NCBI GenBank assembly: GCA_041485845.1 | Contig: JBGPKH010000327.1 | Coordinates: 1-9,733, forward strand | DNA from: OMOG01 sp041485845 | GTDB taxonomy: Bacteria > Acidobacteriota > Terriglobia > Bryobacterales > Bryobacteraceae | Length of the DNA stretch: 9,733 nucleotides | Direction of reading: 5' to 3' | In this document: positions 1-7,918 of the stretch, piece by piece | How positions within the stretch are numbered: position 1 is the first letter of the stretch | Layout of the letters: each line of letters opens with the position of its first letter | Program-made: the position numbers and the translations under genes | Notes under the pieces: generated by a model | Seen by the model: the letters and a program-made list of their open reading frames with translations, nothing else | Databases searched by the model: none | Told to the model about the DNA's origin: nothing

Positions 1-114
1 GAGCGGCTATGGTTGAGTGGCATATTCTTTCATCTAGCCATGTAGAGGTCTGTGATTGGAGCGAAACCCTTGTTTAACAGGCCTCCGGAAGCCCGGCGTC
101 GGTGCTGTACCCCA

Positions 115-234
115 TCAGATTCGCGAAAGTCGGGCTAGAGCGTCGGCCCTGAGGAACAGCGCGAACAGGGTGAAATCGCCTTTCCGGTCGGCAATTTCGT
201 GCATCGCCTTTCGCAGAGCGCCAGTATCGATCAC
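115..234 (-). pseudogene. truncated small ORF, N-terminal fragment of a cytosolic hypothetical protein
   Basis: A 39-codon minus-strand ORF starting at GTG (234-232), with GGAGG at 243-239 four bases upstream, a convincing ribosome binding site. The product begins MIDTGALRKAMHEIADRKG and continues DFTLFALFLRADAL. This resembles the start of a family of roughly 130-residue hypothetical proteins I recall from diverse bacteria, in which a FTLFALFxRxDA motif is followed by a WDLVVSAPW-like strand. Here the reading breaks right after RADAL and stops after ARLSRI. No continuation was found in any minus-strand frame of positions 1-114. I infer a 3'-truncated remnant, perhaps cut by a rearrangement near position 130. 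The family match is from memory and its function is unknown. A genuine 39-residue peptide cannot be excluded. Confidence 0.45.
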
Positions 235-262
235 AGAACCTCCAGGAGTCTCTGTACGCAGG

Positions 263-817
263 CTATATACCATGTCCGAGCGGTGGTACGCCATGCACTC
301 CCGTGGTCTGCCAGCCCGAATTGTTCGCGGAGAGATCGCGCGCCGCGGCGTAGACCACTTTGTTGCCGCCAAAGGACGTCGAGAAGCTGAGGTTCAGCAC
401 CAGCGTGAGGGTGTTGCCATTGCCCGTCGCCGATGAACCGGCCAGCGTGACGGTGCACTGACTGTTGGCGACCGTACCTGTGCCGTCCATGACCTTACCC
501 GAAATCTGCGTACCGTCGCCATTGTCGGGAACGATGTAGAGGGCGTTCGCAGGGAGTACATAGGCGAGGTAGCAGGCTTTGAGGCCGTCGAGAGAGGTGT
601 TGATCAGGACGTTGACCACATTGAGCGTCTGGTATCCGCCGGGGGCGTTAAAGGTCGCAGTGAGGATCTGGCTGCTGCCGCTGCTCGCGGCGGGCGATAG
701 GCTGGTCGGGACAGGCTGCGCGCTGGAGAGCGGATCGAAAACACTGACGAAGAGAGTGAACGCGAGAGGAGTAAGTTTCTGTGCAGTCACGTTGAGCGCC
801 GCCTTTACAGGTCTCAA
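263..817 (-). CDS. secreted acidobacterial single-domain protein, probably truncated
   Basis: A 184-residue protein with a signal peptide: hydrophobic core LAFTLFVSVF (residues 18-27), likely cut after LSSA (33). The mature part is one domain (about 50-178) with the signature of a repeat domain common in secreted acidobacterial proteins: ATFNAPGGYQTLNVVNVLIN, then DGLKACYLAYV, LYIVPDNGDG, ANSQCTVTL, GNTLTLVLNLSF and VVYAAARDLSANNSGWQ. Residues C82 and C121 are the usual pair in this domain. The molecular role is unknown; a beta-sandwich surface module is plausible. The TTG start at 817 has GGTGA six bases upstream. A GTG at 790 would give a shorter and more typical signal peptide and is the main alternative. 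The protein stops at once after the domain (GVPPLGHGI), whereas relatives usually continue, and its end lies within 30 bp of the truncated ORF at 234, so the C-terminus may have been lost. Confidence 0.75.
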   Translation of the reverse strand: MRPVKAALNVTAQKLTPLAFTLFVSVFDPLSSAQPVPTSLSPAASSGSSQILTATFNAPGGYQTLNVVNVLINTSLDGLKACYLAYVLPANALYIVPDNGDGTQISGKVMDGTGTVANSQCTVTLAGSSATGNGNTLTLVLNLSFSTSFGGNKVVYAAARDLSANNSGWQTTGVHGVPPLGHGI

Positions 818-917
818 CCTTTATCACCAATTGCAGGCGTTCGCAACGGGTCCTGGTCTGTTCCCTGAAGAATCGAAAGTAAAACCGAAGAAGCGGGTGA
901 TCTCACCTGGCGATCTC

Positions 918-951
918 AAAAAAAGAGGCGCAAGCCGGGCTGCGCATTTTT
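918..951. terminator. bidirectional intrinsic terminator candidate
   Basis: Stem GCGCA/TGCGC (928-932 with 941-945), extended by GC/GC (934-935 with 939-940) after a single bulged A, with loop CGG. The plus strand continues into TTTTT (947-951). The minus strand continues through CTC into seven T (924-918). The T tracts on both sides allow termination in either direction. In the minus direction it would end transcripts from the sigma/kinase operon and insulate the next gene. Confidence 0.55.
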
Positions 952-1142
952 GGCGCTCGAAAGAACATGGCCCTCCTCGATCCCGCGAAGGCTCACTGCT
1001 TCGCTGATTCTGGAGTTTCACCGGCGCGAGTCGGGCCGTGGCAGCCCGAACGGCGCTGCCATCATTGCTTGCGGACGCAAGCCAGGTCAGTGTTCGCCTG
1101 GCTACAGCACCTCCTCCATGAGAGACAAATCGAAAGTTCAAG

Positions 1143-1176
1143 GCAAGAAAACTTGCTCTGCCCGCCAACCAGGCGG
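1143..1176 (-). other. two short hairpins just after the operon's last stop codon
   Basis: CCGCC/GGCGG (1162-1166 with 1172-1176, loop of 5) begins at the base next to the TAA of the small membrane protein gene. GCAAG/CTTGC (1143-1147 with 1152-1156, loop of 4 A) follows on the minus strand. Neither has a run of T after it, so I read them as possible mRNA 3'-end stabilising structures and not as a terminator. Confidence 0.3.
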
Positions 1177-1416
1177 TTAGCTGCTGTCGAGTTCCCTCAG
1201 GATCTCCTCTATCGGCCGACCTGCCGCCAAGCCCCGCTGAAGGGCCTTTTGCAGGCGCTGCCTTTGCAGCTTCAGCAACTCCCGCGCCGTGAACGTAGCG
1301 CAGAAACCGGAGGCGGTCAGCACCACGATGGCCGCTCCCGCCAAACTGATTCCCGGACCATAGGAGCGCGTCTGCTGTCTATGGGAGAGCGAGTTAGGCC
1401 CAGCGAACCTATCCAT
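1177..1416 (-). CDS. small single-span membrane protein in the sigma/kinase operon
   Basis: A 79-residue protein of no recognised family. Residues 1-21 are polar (MDRFAGPNSLSHRQQTRSYG). Residues 22-42 form one hydrophobic membrane segment (GISLAGAAIVVLTASGFCATF). Residues 44-79 form a basic and then acidic amphipathic helix (RELLKLQRQRLQKALQRG, then PIEEILRELD) that could be a coiled coil. I chose the ATG at 1416 because it overlaps the kinase stop by 8 bp, which suits translational coupling. An in-frame ATG at 1449 would add 11 residues but lies deeper in the kinase gene. No strong ribosome binding site precedes the ATG; AAAGG is only two bases away. Position in the operon suggests a partner of the kinase or sigma factor, such as a membrane anchor or anti-sigma-like protein, but that is inference only. 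Confidence 0.65.
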   Translation of the reverse strand: MDRFAGPNSLSHRQQTRSYGPGISLAGAAIVVLTASGFCATFTARELLKLQRQRLQKALQRGLAAGRPIEEILRELDSS

Positions 1417-3175
1417 CGCCTTTGGCTGTGGCTGGACCGGCGGTTTCAAAGCGGACCATCCTCACCAGGCCCTCGCCCTCGCCCGTAGACGTGAAAAGGG
1501 AAGCGACTCCGAACATCACGCCGCGGTGTTCCAGCCAGTCCTGATGACCACGGTAGCCGGGGATTCGTTCGACACCGTTCACCAGCAGCCTGGCCGGGCC
1601 CGAATCGGGCGCACCGATCAGGGTATAGGTCGGCCAGGGTTCAAGCGGCTCCACGATTTCGTAGGTCAGGCCTCGGACCTCGCGACCGACCTTGGTATTG
1701 AGTAGGACCGTCTGGCCACCGGAAGCGTTCGCGTACACGCTCAGATCGAAGCGGTGGCCGGGGGATTCGAGTTCGATTTCCGTCCCGATACTACCGCGGA
1801 CGGCGAGCCCCTGTAGCGTCAACTTCCATCCCCAACGGCGCGCGGCGAGGTTTTGGGCGGCCGTGAGGCGGTGGTAGTAGTAGCCGTCTTTCCGAGTGCG
1901 AAAGCGCGTCAGATCGAAGCCGGTGCGGCTGGAATTGTATTCGACGGTGTCCTTAAGGTCGTTATGGAGGGTCCACCCACCAAACGATTCGCCGCCGAGG
2001 TACGTCAGTGTGACGGCTTCGGGAGTTTGGCTTCGCCGGGCAAGCACAAGGCCCGCGCCCAGCGCACCAGCGCCGGCGCATGTGGCCATGGCGATCGCCC
2101 GGCGGCGCGTCAGCACGCGTGGCCGGGCCGGGACCAGAAGGCTCTCGCTCAGCGCATGACAAAACTGCCTCGCTGATGCCGGCCGGGATCTTGCTCGAAA
2201 GCGCAGGGCGCTAAGGATCAGGTCGCTCGCTTCGACCGGTATCTCAGGCCGGAGCGAGGCTGGAGGTCGAACGCCGCCCTTCTTTTGCATCTGATACAAC
2301 TGGACCGGTGTCGCCGGGTAAAACGGCCGGTGTCCGGTTACCGACTCATAGGCCAACACCCCCAGGGAATAGATGTCGCTTGCGGCGGTCGCGCGACCCA
2401 TGAGCTGTTCCGGAGCCATATAGGCTGTCGTGCCGGCGAGCACCGAAGTCTCGGTCGCCTGCGCTTCGTGCGGGTGCTCGAGCTTGGCGATTCCGAAATC
2501 GATCAGCTTGGCGATTTCCGTGCCGCCCGCCAGCAGCATCACGTTCTCGGGCTTCAGATCGCGATGCAGGACACCCTGGGAATGGGCCGCTTCCACGCCT
2601 TCCCCGAGCCCCCTGAGAATACCGCCGAACCGCGCCAGATCCATCGGGCCGTGTCCCAAGACAGTGCGCAGACTCTGACCATCGATGTATTCCATCACCA
2701 GATAGGCGCCCGCAGGGGAGACGCCAGTATCCATCACGGAAACCACGTTTGGATGATGGATGCGCGCGAGCGCCTCGGACTCCTGCCGGAACTTGCGCCG
2801 CAGCCATTCATTGTCCGCTTGCACAGCCCGCAGCATCTTGACCACGACCCGCCGCGGAGGCATAAGTGCATCGGAGGCCAGATAGACCACGCTCACACCG
2901 CCGCGGCCCATCACGCGTTCGAGCCGGTAGCGGTCTTTGAGCACCAGTCCAAGCCGCACATCGTCCCGATCGGCCGCGCAGGTGTTCCCAGTATCGTTGG
3001 GCTCGGATGGAAGGAAACCCGTCGGGAGGTCATCGTCGGACCGAAGCAGCCGGGCCACTTCCGAACGGATGCCGGTGTCCTCGGCCGCTGCGATCGCCGA
3101 TTCGCGCCCGGAAGGCGGTAAAGGGCGCGACAGGGCGAACAGGCGCTTAACTTCCGTCCATTGCTGCGGCGTCAA
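1409..3175 (-). CDS. transmembrane Ser/Thr protein kinase (PknB-like) with concanavalin A-like C-terminal domain
   Basis: The product phosphorylates Ser/Thr in the cytoplasm and probably senses a signal outside the membrane. Residue numbers count from the ATG-less upstream limit at 3223; subtract 16 for the chosen start. All kinase landmarks are present: glycine loop GRGGVS (106-111), ATP-binding Lys in VVVKM (129), HRDLKPEN (220-227), DFG (242-244), APE (270-272) and SDIYSLGVLAYE (282-293). A basic stretch (RVLTRRR) precedes one membrane span (about 374-395). The roughly 200-residue C-terminal part, with YYYHRLTAAQ, RLLVNGVERIPGYRGH and GVMFGVAS, resembles concanavalin A-like (LamG/glucanase-type) domains. 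The start is uncertain. TTG at 3175 shares TTGA with the sigma stop and yields TPQQWTEVKRLF, the usual beginning of acidobacterial kinases of this type. ATG at 3205 is the alternative. The 3' end overlaps the small membrane protein gene. Confidence 0.9.
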   Translation of the reverse strand: MTPQQWTEVKRLFALSRPLPPSGRESAIAAAEDTGIRSEVARLLRSDDDLPTGFLPSEPNDTGNTCAADRDDVRLGLVLKDRYRLERVMGRGGVSVVYLASDALMPPRRVVVKMLRAVQADNEWLRRKFRQESEALARIHHPNVVSVMDTGVSPAGAYLVMEYIDGQSLRTVLGHGPMDLARFGGILRGLGEGVEAAHSQGVLHRDLKPENVMLLAGGTEIAKLIDFGIAKLEHPHEAQATETSVLAGTTAYMAPEQLMGRATAASDIYSLGVLAYESVTGHRPFYPATPVQLYQMQKKGGVRPPASLRPEIPVEASDLILSALRFRARSRPASARQFCHALSESLLVPARPRVLTRRRAIAMATCAGAGALGAGLVLARRSQTPEAVTLTYLGGESFGGWTLHNDLKDTVEYNSSRTGFDLTRFRTRKDGYYYHRLTAAQNLAARRWGWKLTLQGLAVRGSIGTEIELESPGHRFDLSVYANASGGQTVLLNTKVGREVRGLTYEIVEPLEPWPTYTLIGAPDSGPARLLVNGVERIPGYRGHQDWLEHRGVMFGVASLFTSTGEGEGLVRMVRFETAGPATAKGDG

Positions 3176-3720
3176 TGTGAACCGTTCAGCTCGGCATGCA
3201 GCCATGCTCGCGCGACCGACCAATCGCGCTTGATAGTCTTCGGCGAAATCCCGAGAGCAGCGGCCGTTTGCTCAACCGTCAGGCCGGTAAAGAAGCGCAG
3301 CTCCACGATACGGGCCTGGCGCGGATCCAGCACGGCCAATTTGTCCAATGCGTGCGAGATCGCCAGCCGTTCGACCTGCGCTCCGCAAACGGCTTGCAGT
3401 TCCAGGTACGAACGTTCCACGGTCGCGCCCGTTCTCCCCCTGCGCACATGATCGAGCAGGATAAGCCGCATGAGATGCGCGGCGGCACTAAAGAAATGGA
3501 CCCGGTCCCGCCAGCCAACCTTCTCTTGACGGATCAGCCGCAGATAAGTCTCGTGCACCAGCGCGGTGGGCTGCAGCACCCCAGCGTTCGCTCCGTTCCG
3601 CAGGTATACCGCCGCGATGGATCGGAGCCTGCGGTAAACCAGCGGGACCACTCGGTCCCAGCCTTGTGGCCCCTCCGACGGCAGCCGCGAAAGCCGATCT
3701 GTGATGTCGCCCGGTAACAT
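3172..3720 (-). CDS. ECF-like RNA polymerase sigma factor (TIGR02999/PF07638 type)
   Basis: A 182-residue protein, normal length for this group, directing RNA polymerase to specific promoters. Region 2 spans about 20-95 and includes VPLVYRRLRSIAAVYL, the diagnostic LQPTALVHETYLRLI (49-63) and FFSAAAHLMRLILLDHVRR (76-94). Region 4 spans about 125-178, with a helix-turn-helix LTVEQTAAALGISPKTIKRD (147-166). The ATG at 3720 gives MLPGDITDRL, which matches family starts; no clear Shine-Dalgarno is present. There is no separate anti-sigma gene. The next gene is a membrane kinase whose start overlaps this stop codon, so activity is probably controlled by phosphorylation, as known for some other ECF sigma factors linked to Ser/Thr kinases. 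It is transcribed divergently from the secreted protein at 3806, a candidate target. Confidence 0.92.
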   Translation of the reverse strand: MLPGDITDRLSRLPSEGPQGWDRVVPLVYRRLRSIAAVYLRNGANAGVLQPTALVHETYLRLIRQEKVGWRDRVHFFSAAAHLMRLILLDHVRRGRTGATVERSYLELQAVCGAQVERLAISHALDKLAVLDPRQARIVELRFFTGLTVEQTAAALGISPKTIKRDWSVARAWLHAELNGSH

Positions 3721-3805
3721 CGAAGTCTATTTTAGTACAAATGACCCCATTTCGCTCCCTCGTTCGCTTACTAATTTGCACCGGCATCCAATTGGGAGGG
3801 TCAGT
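3721..3805. promoter_or_regulatory. divergent intergenic promoter region with TTCGCT direct repeat
   Basis: These 85 bp separate the sigma gene (minus) from the secreted TIGR03437 gene (plus), so both promoters should lie here unless transcripts start inside coding sequence. TTCGCT occurs at 3751-3756 and again at 3763-3768, a 12-bp period that would put both copies on nearly the same face of the helix. An AT-rich element TTTTAGTACAAAT (3730-3742) reads TACTAAAAT on the minus strand, a possible -10 for the sigma gene. No convincing -35 partner was found. The plus-strand gene has GGGAGGG at 3794-3800 as its ribosome binding site. Confidence 0.35.
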
Positions 3806-5464
3806 ATGCATCAACTGAATCGGGGCGTCTTTCGGTTGTCGTCTTTCGTTATTCTGGTTTCCGCGGTGATTCCACGGCTTTCCGCGGCTCCAACCATCAC
3901 GAGCGTGGCGAACGGCGCGAGCAATACGCCGTCGATATTGCCCAGCGGATCGATCGCGCCAGGCAGCATCTTCGTAGTCTATGGAGGCGGTATGGGCCCG
4001 GCGAACATTTCCATCGCCTCGAACCCGTTTCAGTCCACCAGCTTAAACGGGACTTCTGCGACGATCACGGTGAACGGTACCACGGTAAACGCGCTAATGT
4101 ACTACACATCGGACAAGCAGATCGCGGCGCTGCTGCCTTCGAATACGCCTACCGGGACGGGAACCATCACCGTCACCTATAACGGCCAGGCCAGTCCCAC
4201 CGCGCGGTTCGGCGTCGTGTCCAACAACCTGGGCATCTTCACCGTCGATTCGAGCGGTCACGGAGCGGGTATCATTACCTACGCGGACTACAGCCTGGTT
4301 TCACCAGCGAAGGCCGCTAACTGCGGCGGTCCATACACGACCTGCGGCGCGGCCAACCCGGGCGACACGCTCATCCTGTGGGGCACGGGCTTGGGCAGGA
4401 TCGCCGGAGACGACGCCTCTGGCGCGGGACTGGGCCAGAACATGCCGAACCTTCCGCTCAAGCTGTGGGTGGGCGGAGTCCAGGCCAAGGTGCTGTACCA
4501 GGGCCGATCCGGCTGTTGCATCGGTGAGGACCAGATTGTTTTTGCTGTGCCTGACGACGCGCCCACCGGATGCGCCGTGCCGCTGGCCGTGGAGATCACC
4601 CCCAACATCACCCAGATCAGCAACAACGTTCGGATGTCTATCGCCAAGGGAAGCCGCGATTGTACTCTCGTCGACACCTCGCTGACCAAGTTGTTCCAAC
4701 AGGCTACCGCGAAAAACTTCAAGATCGGCCTCGTGGACCTGAACCATGTTATTGACAATCCTGGATTTCGCGACACGTCGCATGTCGGCTTCGGCATCGT
4801 AGCTCTTGACCTGGCGTCGCCGCTATTCGCCGCCGCCCTCGATAACCAGCCGCTTGGCACCTGCATCGCGAGACCGGCGCTGGGGGGAGACGACAGCCAT
4901 TTTGTGTTGGGGTCAACTCTGGATGCCGGTTCCACCTTTACAATAAAAGGACCTGCCGGAACCATGACCGTGACCACGGCCCCCTTTGACCGCATAACGC
5001 TTAGCACGACAGTAGCTTTCGTGATCCCCGGCGACTACACCATCTCGGGGGCTGGCGGGAAGGACGTTGGCCCGTTCACGGCAAACCTGAACGTCCCCAT
5101 CTCGCCCACTTTGACCAGACCTACCAGCGCTAACGGCCTGACGGTGTCTCGCGGTAGTGGCATGACGGTCACCTGGAACGGAAACGGTTCGGCGGGGCAC
5201 GTCGAGTTGGTGCTAGCAAGCCCCGCCGACGCCAACACCACTTCCACCGTGACTTGTACGGCGCCCGCGAGTGCCGGGACGTTCACGATTCCGTCTCACA
5301 TGCTGTTCACCCTGGCCAATACGAACAACGCCAATTTCAGATTCCAGCTTGGGAGCGTGCAAGCCGCCACCTCGGTGCCGTTCTCAGTGCCGGGTATCGA
5401 TGTAGGATTGGCCCAGACCTTCATCGGTGGTGTTGATTTCTCCGGTTTCAGCATTGCCAATTAG
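3806..5464 (+). CDS. secreted TIGR03437 (Solibacter-type) repeat-domain protein
   Basis: A 552-residue exported protein. The ATG at 3806 follows GGGAGGG at five bases and starts a signal peptide: MHQLNRGVFR, then SSFVILVSAVIPRLSAA, with cleavage before PTITSV. An in-frame ATG at 3701 lies inside the sigma gene and would spoil the signal peptide. Residues about 25-285 form the TIGR03437 domain: VANGASNTPS, IAPGSIFVVYGGGMGP, YTSDKQIAALLPSNTPTGTG, PGDTLILWGTGLGRI, KVLYQGRSGCCIGEDQIVF and VPLAVEI. The remaining part holds two beta-rich segments, one ending YTISGAGGKDVGPFTANLNV and one with SRGSGMTVTWNGNGSAGHVE and TCTAPASAGTFTIPSHMLF, as often seen after this domain in Solibacter proteins. The molecular role is unknown; a cell-surface or secreted adhesin-like function is a guess. 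A second TIGR03437 gene follows 64 bp downstream. Confidence 0.88.
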   Translation: MHQLNRGVFRLSSFVILVSAVIPRLSAAPTITSVANGASNTPSILPSGSIAPGSIFVVYGGGMGPANISIASNPFQSTSLNGTSATITVNGTTVNALMYYTSDKQIAALLPSNTPTGTGTITVTYNGQASPTARFGVVSNNLGIFTVDSSGHGAGIITYADYSLVSPAKAANCGGPYTTCGAANPGDTLILWGTGLGRIAGDDASGAGLGQNMPNLPLKLWVGGVQAKVLYQGRSGCCIGEDQIVFAVPDDAPTGCAVPLAVEITPNITQISNNVRMSIAKGSRDCTLVDTSLTKLFQQATAKNFKIGLVDLNHVIDNPGFRDTSHVGFGIVALDLASPLFAAALDNQPLGTCIARPALGGDDSHFVLGSTLDAGSTFTIKGPAGTMTVTTAPFDRITLSTTVAFVIPGDYTISGAGGKDVGPFTANLNVPISPTLTRPTSANGLTVSRGSGMTVTWNGNGSAGHVELVLASPADANTTSTVTCTAPASAGTFTIPSHMLFTLANTNNANFRFQLGSVQAATSVPFSVPGIDVGLAQTFIGGVDFSGFSIAN

Positions 5465-5528
5465 GAGCGGCGGCACGCCCACACGCGTCGCGCTGAGCCG
5501 GGCTCGGGAACTAGAAAGCGACGCTTGG

Positions 5529-6710
5529 ATGTGTAAGATGGCACAGTCTTCGTGGAACGCCTTCGGTTCGACCCTTTTGCTGTTACTCTTGGGGTTGGCC
5601 GCTCCGGGAAACGCTGTCGGCCAGCCGGTTCCCAGAATCCTGACGAACGGAATTCTCAGCAGCGCAGGAGCACCCCTTCCTCCGGCTCCGGTCGCGCCGG
5701 GCTCGATCGTCTCAATCTACGGCTCTAGTTTCAATTCGTCATCCGGGGCGCACGCCGGAGGTCTTTCAGCGACGCATACCCCCCTCCCCACCAGCATCGA
5801 CGGCACGCAGGTTCCGATCAACAGCAGACTCGCTCCACTGTTCTACGTGGATTCCAGCCAAATCAACGCGCAGGTGCCTTGGGAGGTCAGCGGCGCATCT
5901 TATCTGAGCGTGCAGGTAATCGTGAATGGCCTTGCCTCGAATCTCTCCACGGTGGCGCTCACGGCGAATGCTCCGGGAATCCTGGTGGTTACGCACGCCC
6001 TGGATGGCAGTCTCGTTACTTCCTCGCAGCCTGCGACGCCTGGTGAAGACCTCACGGTTTATGGCGTGGGGCTCGGACCGGTCACCAACCCTCCTGCGAC
6101 TGGCGCCGCGGCCTCGGCTAAGCCGCTTTCGACCACACTACTGACCCCCGCGCTGACGATCGGCGGCATCGCGGCCAACGTAATCTTCTCGGGTCTGACA
6201 CCAGGTCTGAGTGGCTTGTACCGGGTAAACGCGCAGGTTCCTGCGGGGACTCCGAATGGAGACGACATCAGTGTTGTGCTGAGCGTCGGCGGCGCCATTT
6301 CCAATACGGTTATAACATCCGTGCAGTCAGGCGTGCCTTCTGGCGTTGACGTGTCCGTGTCTCCGGTGTCGGCTTCTCTGCTGACCGGTGCGACGCAGCA
6401 GTTCACCGCCGCCGTCTCGGGCGCCGGCGATTCGTCAGTGAAGTGGAGCGTCAACGGAGTCCTTGGCGGGAATTCCACGGTTGGTACTATCACCGCAACC
6501 GGGCTCTATACCGCTCCCGCCACTGCGCCAAGCTCCAATATCGCTTTCGTGGCCGCGACCAGTGCGGAGGATTCGACAGTTGCGGGTACGGCCACCGCGA
6601 TTGTCAGGACTCCCCCGGCTTCGGTTCCGCCGCTGGGCCGGTTTCGCTCAAGTGCACCGGGGCTTTACGGGCAATTTGAGCGCCGTGGATGGGCCGCTGA
6701 GTACTCGTGA
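5529..6710 (+). pseudogene. secreted TIGR03437 plus Ig-like protein, 5' part of an interrupted glycosidase-like gene
   Basis: The ATG at 5529 (or 5538, same frame) begins a signal peptide with core STLLLLLLGLAAPGNAVG. Upstream in-frame codons overlap the previous gene and lack a leader. A TIGR03437 domain follows: PPAPVAPGSIVSIYGSSF, LFYVDSSQINAQVPWEV, PGEDLTVYGVGLGPV, LTIGGIAANVIFSG and GLYRVNAQVP. Next comes a bacterial Ig-like domain: VDVSVSPVSASLLTGATQQF, VKWSVNGVLGG and TITATGLYTAPA. The reading ends at TGA 6708-6710. The same frame stays open directly after that TGA (GQLLQDFTQFDSVVG) and enters the barrel domain annotated next. Between about 6670 and 6706 the better reading is frame +1 (GNLSAVDGPLSTR), suggesting two small compensating indels that created the stop. 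I therefore read this as the 5' half of one broken multidomain gene. It could still yield a secreted TIGR03437/Ig protein. Confidence 0.7.
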
Positions 6711-7918
6711 GGACAACTGCTCCAGGATTTTACCCAGTTCGATTCGGTCGTGGGAAGCTCCGTTGCGACGGAGATTGGGCTCCAACTGGATCGGATGCGG
6801 CAAATGGGTGTGACTACCGTTACGATCGAGTGGCGAGCGGCCGACCCGGGTGCAGGCCCAGGACCCTTCGTTCCACCTTCGTGCCTCGTGAACTCCGTGC
6901 TGGGCCCTCAGTGGCCCCGGCCAACGGCTACGGAGATCGCGAATATGAAACCTCTTTTCGACTTGTTTCTGAGCAAGGGAATGCGTGTCTGGTTACGCCT
7001 GGTCAACACCCATATGGAAGAACAGCCGCCGACGAATTCACAAACCTGGCTTGGAGCCATTCTGGGTGCGATCGGAAGCCACCCAGCCTTGGATTTGGTA
7101 AGTTTTGAAGGAGCGCCTCATATCGTCGCCAACGGCCAATGCGGAATTCCCGCTGAACCCCAGCTCTGGGAAGGACCGACCTCCATCGCGGCAAATTACG
7201 TGGCTTGGGCAGTCGGCTTTGCCAACGCCCTCGGCGTCCCAGCTCGCAAACTGTCGGCGGAGGCAATTGTTGGGAACTTCCTTACGGACAGTCTTCAACC
7301 AAACGCCGGCGCCACGGACGGCCATTTCTGGAATCCGGTTACCACGCTGAAGGCAATCTTCGATCAAGCCAGAATTCCAGATAGCCAGAGGACCTACGCG
7401 CTGTCCTTCTACGAACACCGAAAATGTTCAACCACTGGGAGCCTGCCTTGCACCGATCTCGATCCCCATGACTGGGCGGAACAAACCATCCAGAATCTGT
7501 ACGCCATCATTGGAACCGGGAACGGAGCCAGAGTTGTGGCGACGGAAATGGGCATCGTCGCACCCAGTCCAGCGCTGAAAACCGAGTGGGGGCTGGAGAG
7601 TCTTGTCTCGCTAATGGAAAAGTATCGGATCGAAGGCGGCTCTTTCTGGCGCTGGGTGAGTTTCTCAAATTCGGAGGACACTGATCCGACACTGGCCGAA
7701 CCGGTAAAGCGCCGCGGCGTGAACTTTGTCTACAATCCTGTCCAGAAGGAAGTGCTCGATTGGGGAGGTTTTCACCTCACAGCCATTCCGAACGGTTCAT
7801 TCGAAGACGACCTGGACTCGAACGGAGTCCCAACCCACTGGGCGGTGACAGGCAAGGGTTCGGCAACCGCCTATTACCTTCCCCAGGAGAGCGGCCAGCC
7901 TCAAGTTCCTGCGCGGGG

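Larger units (their letters stand above)
818..1176. other. intergenic region without a credible gene
   Basis: This 359-bp gap lies between the end of the sigma/kinase operon and the minus-strand secreted protein. The open frames crossing it have no recognisable domain and run through the hairpins described separately (918-951 and 1143-1176). No tRNA, ribosome binding site plus start, or repeat was recognised. It probably holds the 3' untranslated region of the upstream operon and the promoter of the gene ending at 263, although no clear -35/-10 pair was seen. Confidence 0.5.

Noticed and set aside
56..436. 126-codon plus-strand open frame at the left edge
   Set aside because: It is antisense to the secreted domain protein and the truncated ORF, both of which have better evidence on the minus strand.
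824..1168. 114-codon minus-strand open frame
   Set aside because: It runs through the bidirectional hairpin terminator at 918-951 and has Arg/Ser/Pro-rich composition without a motif.
2285..3121. 278-codon plus-strand open frame
   Set aside because: It is antisense to the kinase catalytic domain, whose motifs are all intact. The translation is His/Arg-rich with no domain, as expected of a shadow frame in GC-rich DNA.
4288..5007. 239-codon minus-strand open frame
   Set aside because: It is antisense to the intact secreted TIGR03437 gene and has no ribosome binding site or recognisable domain.
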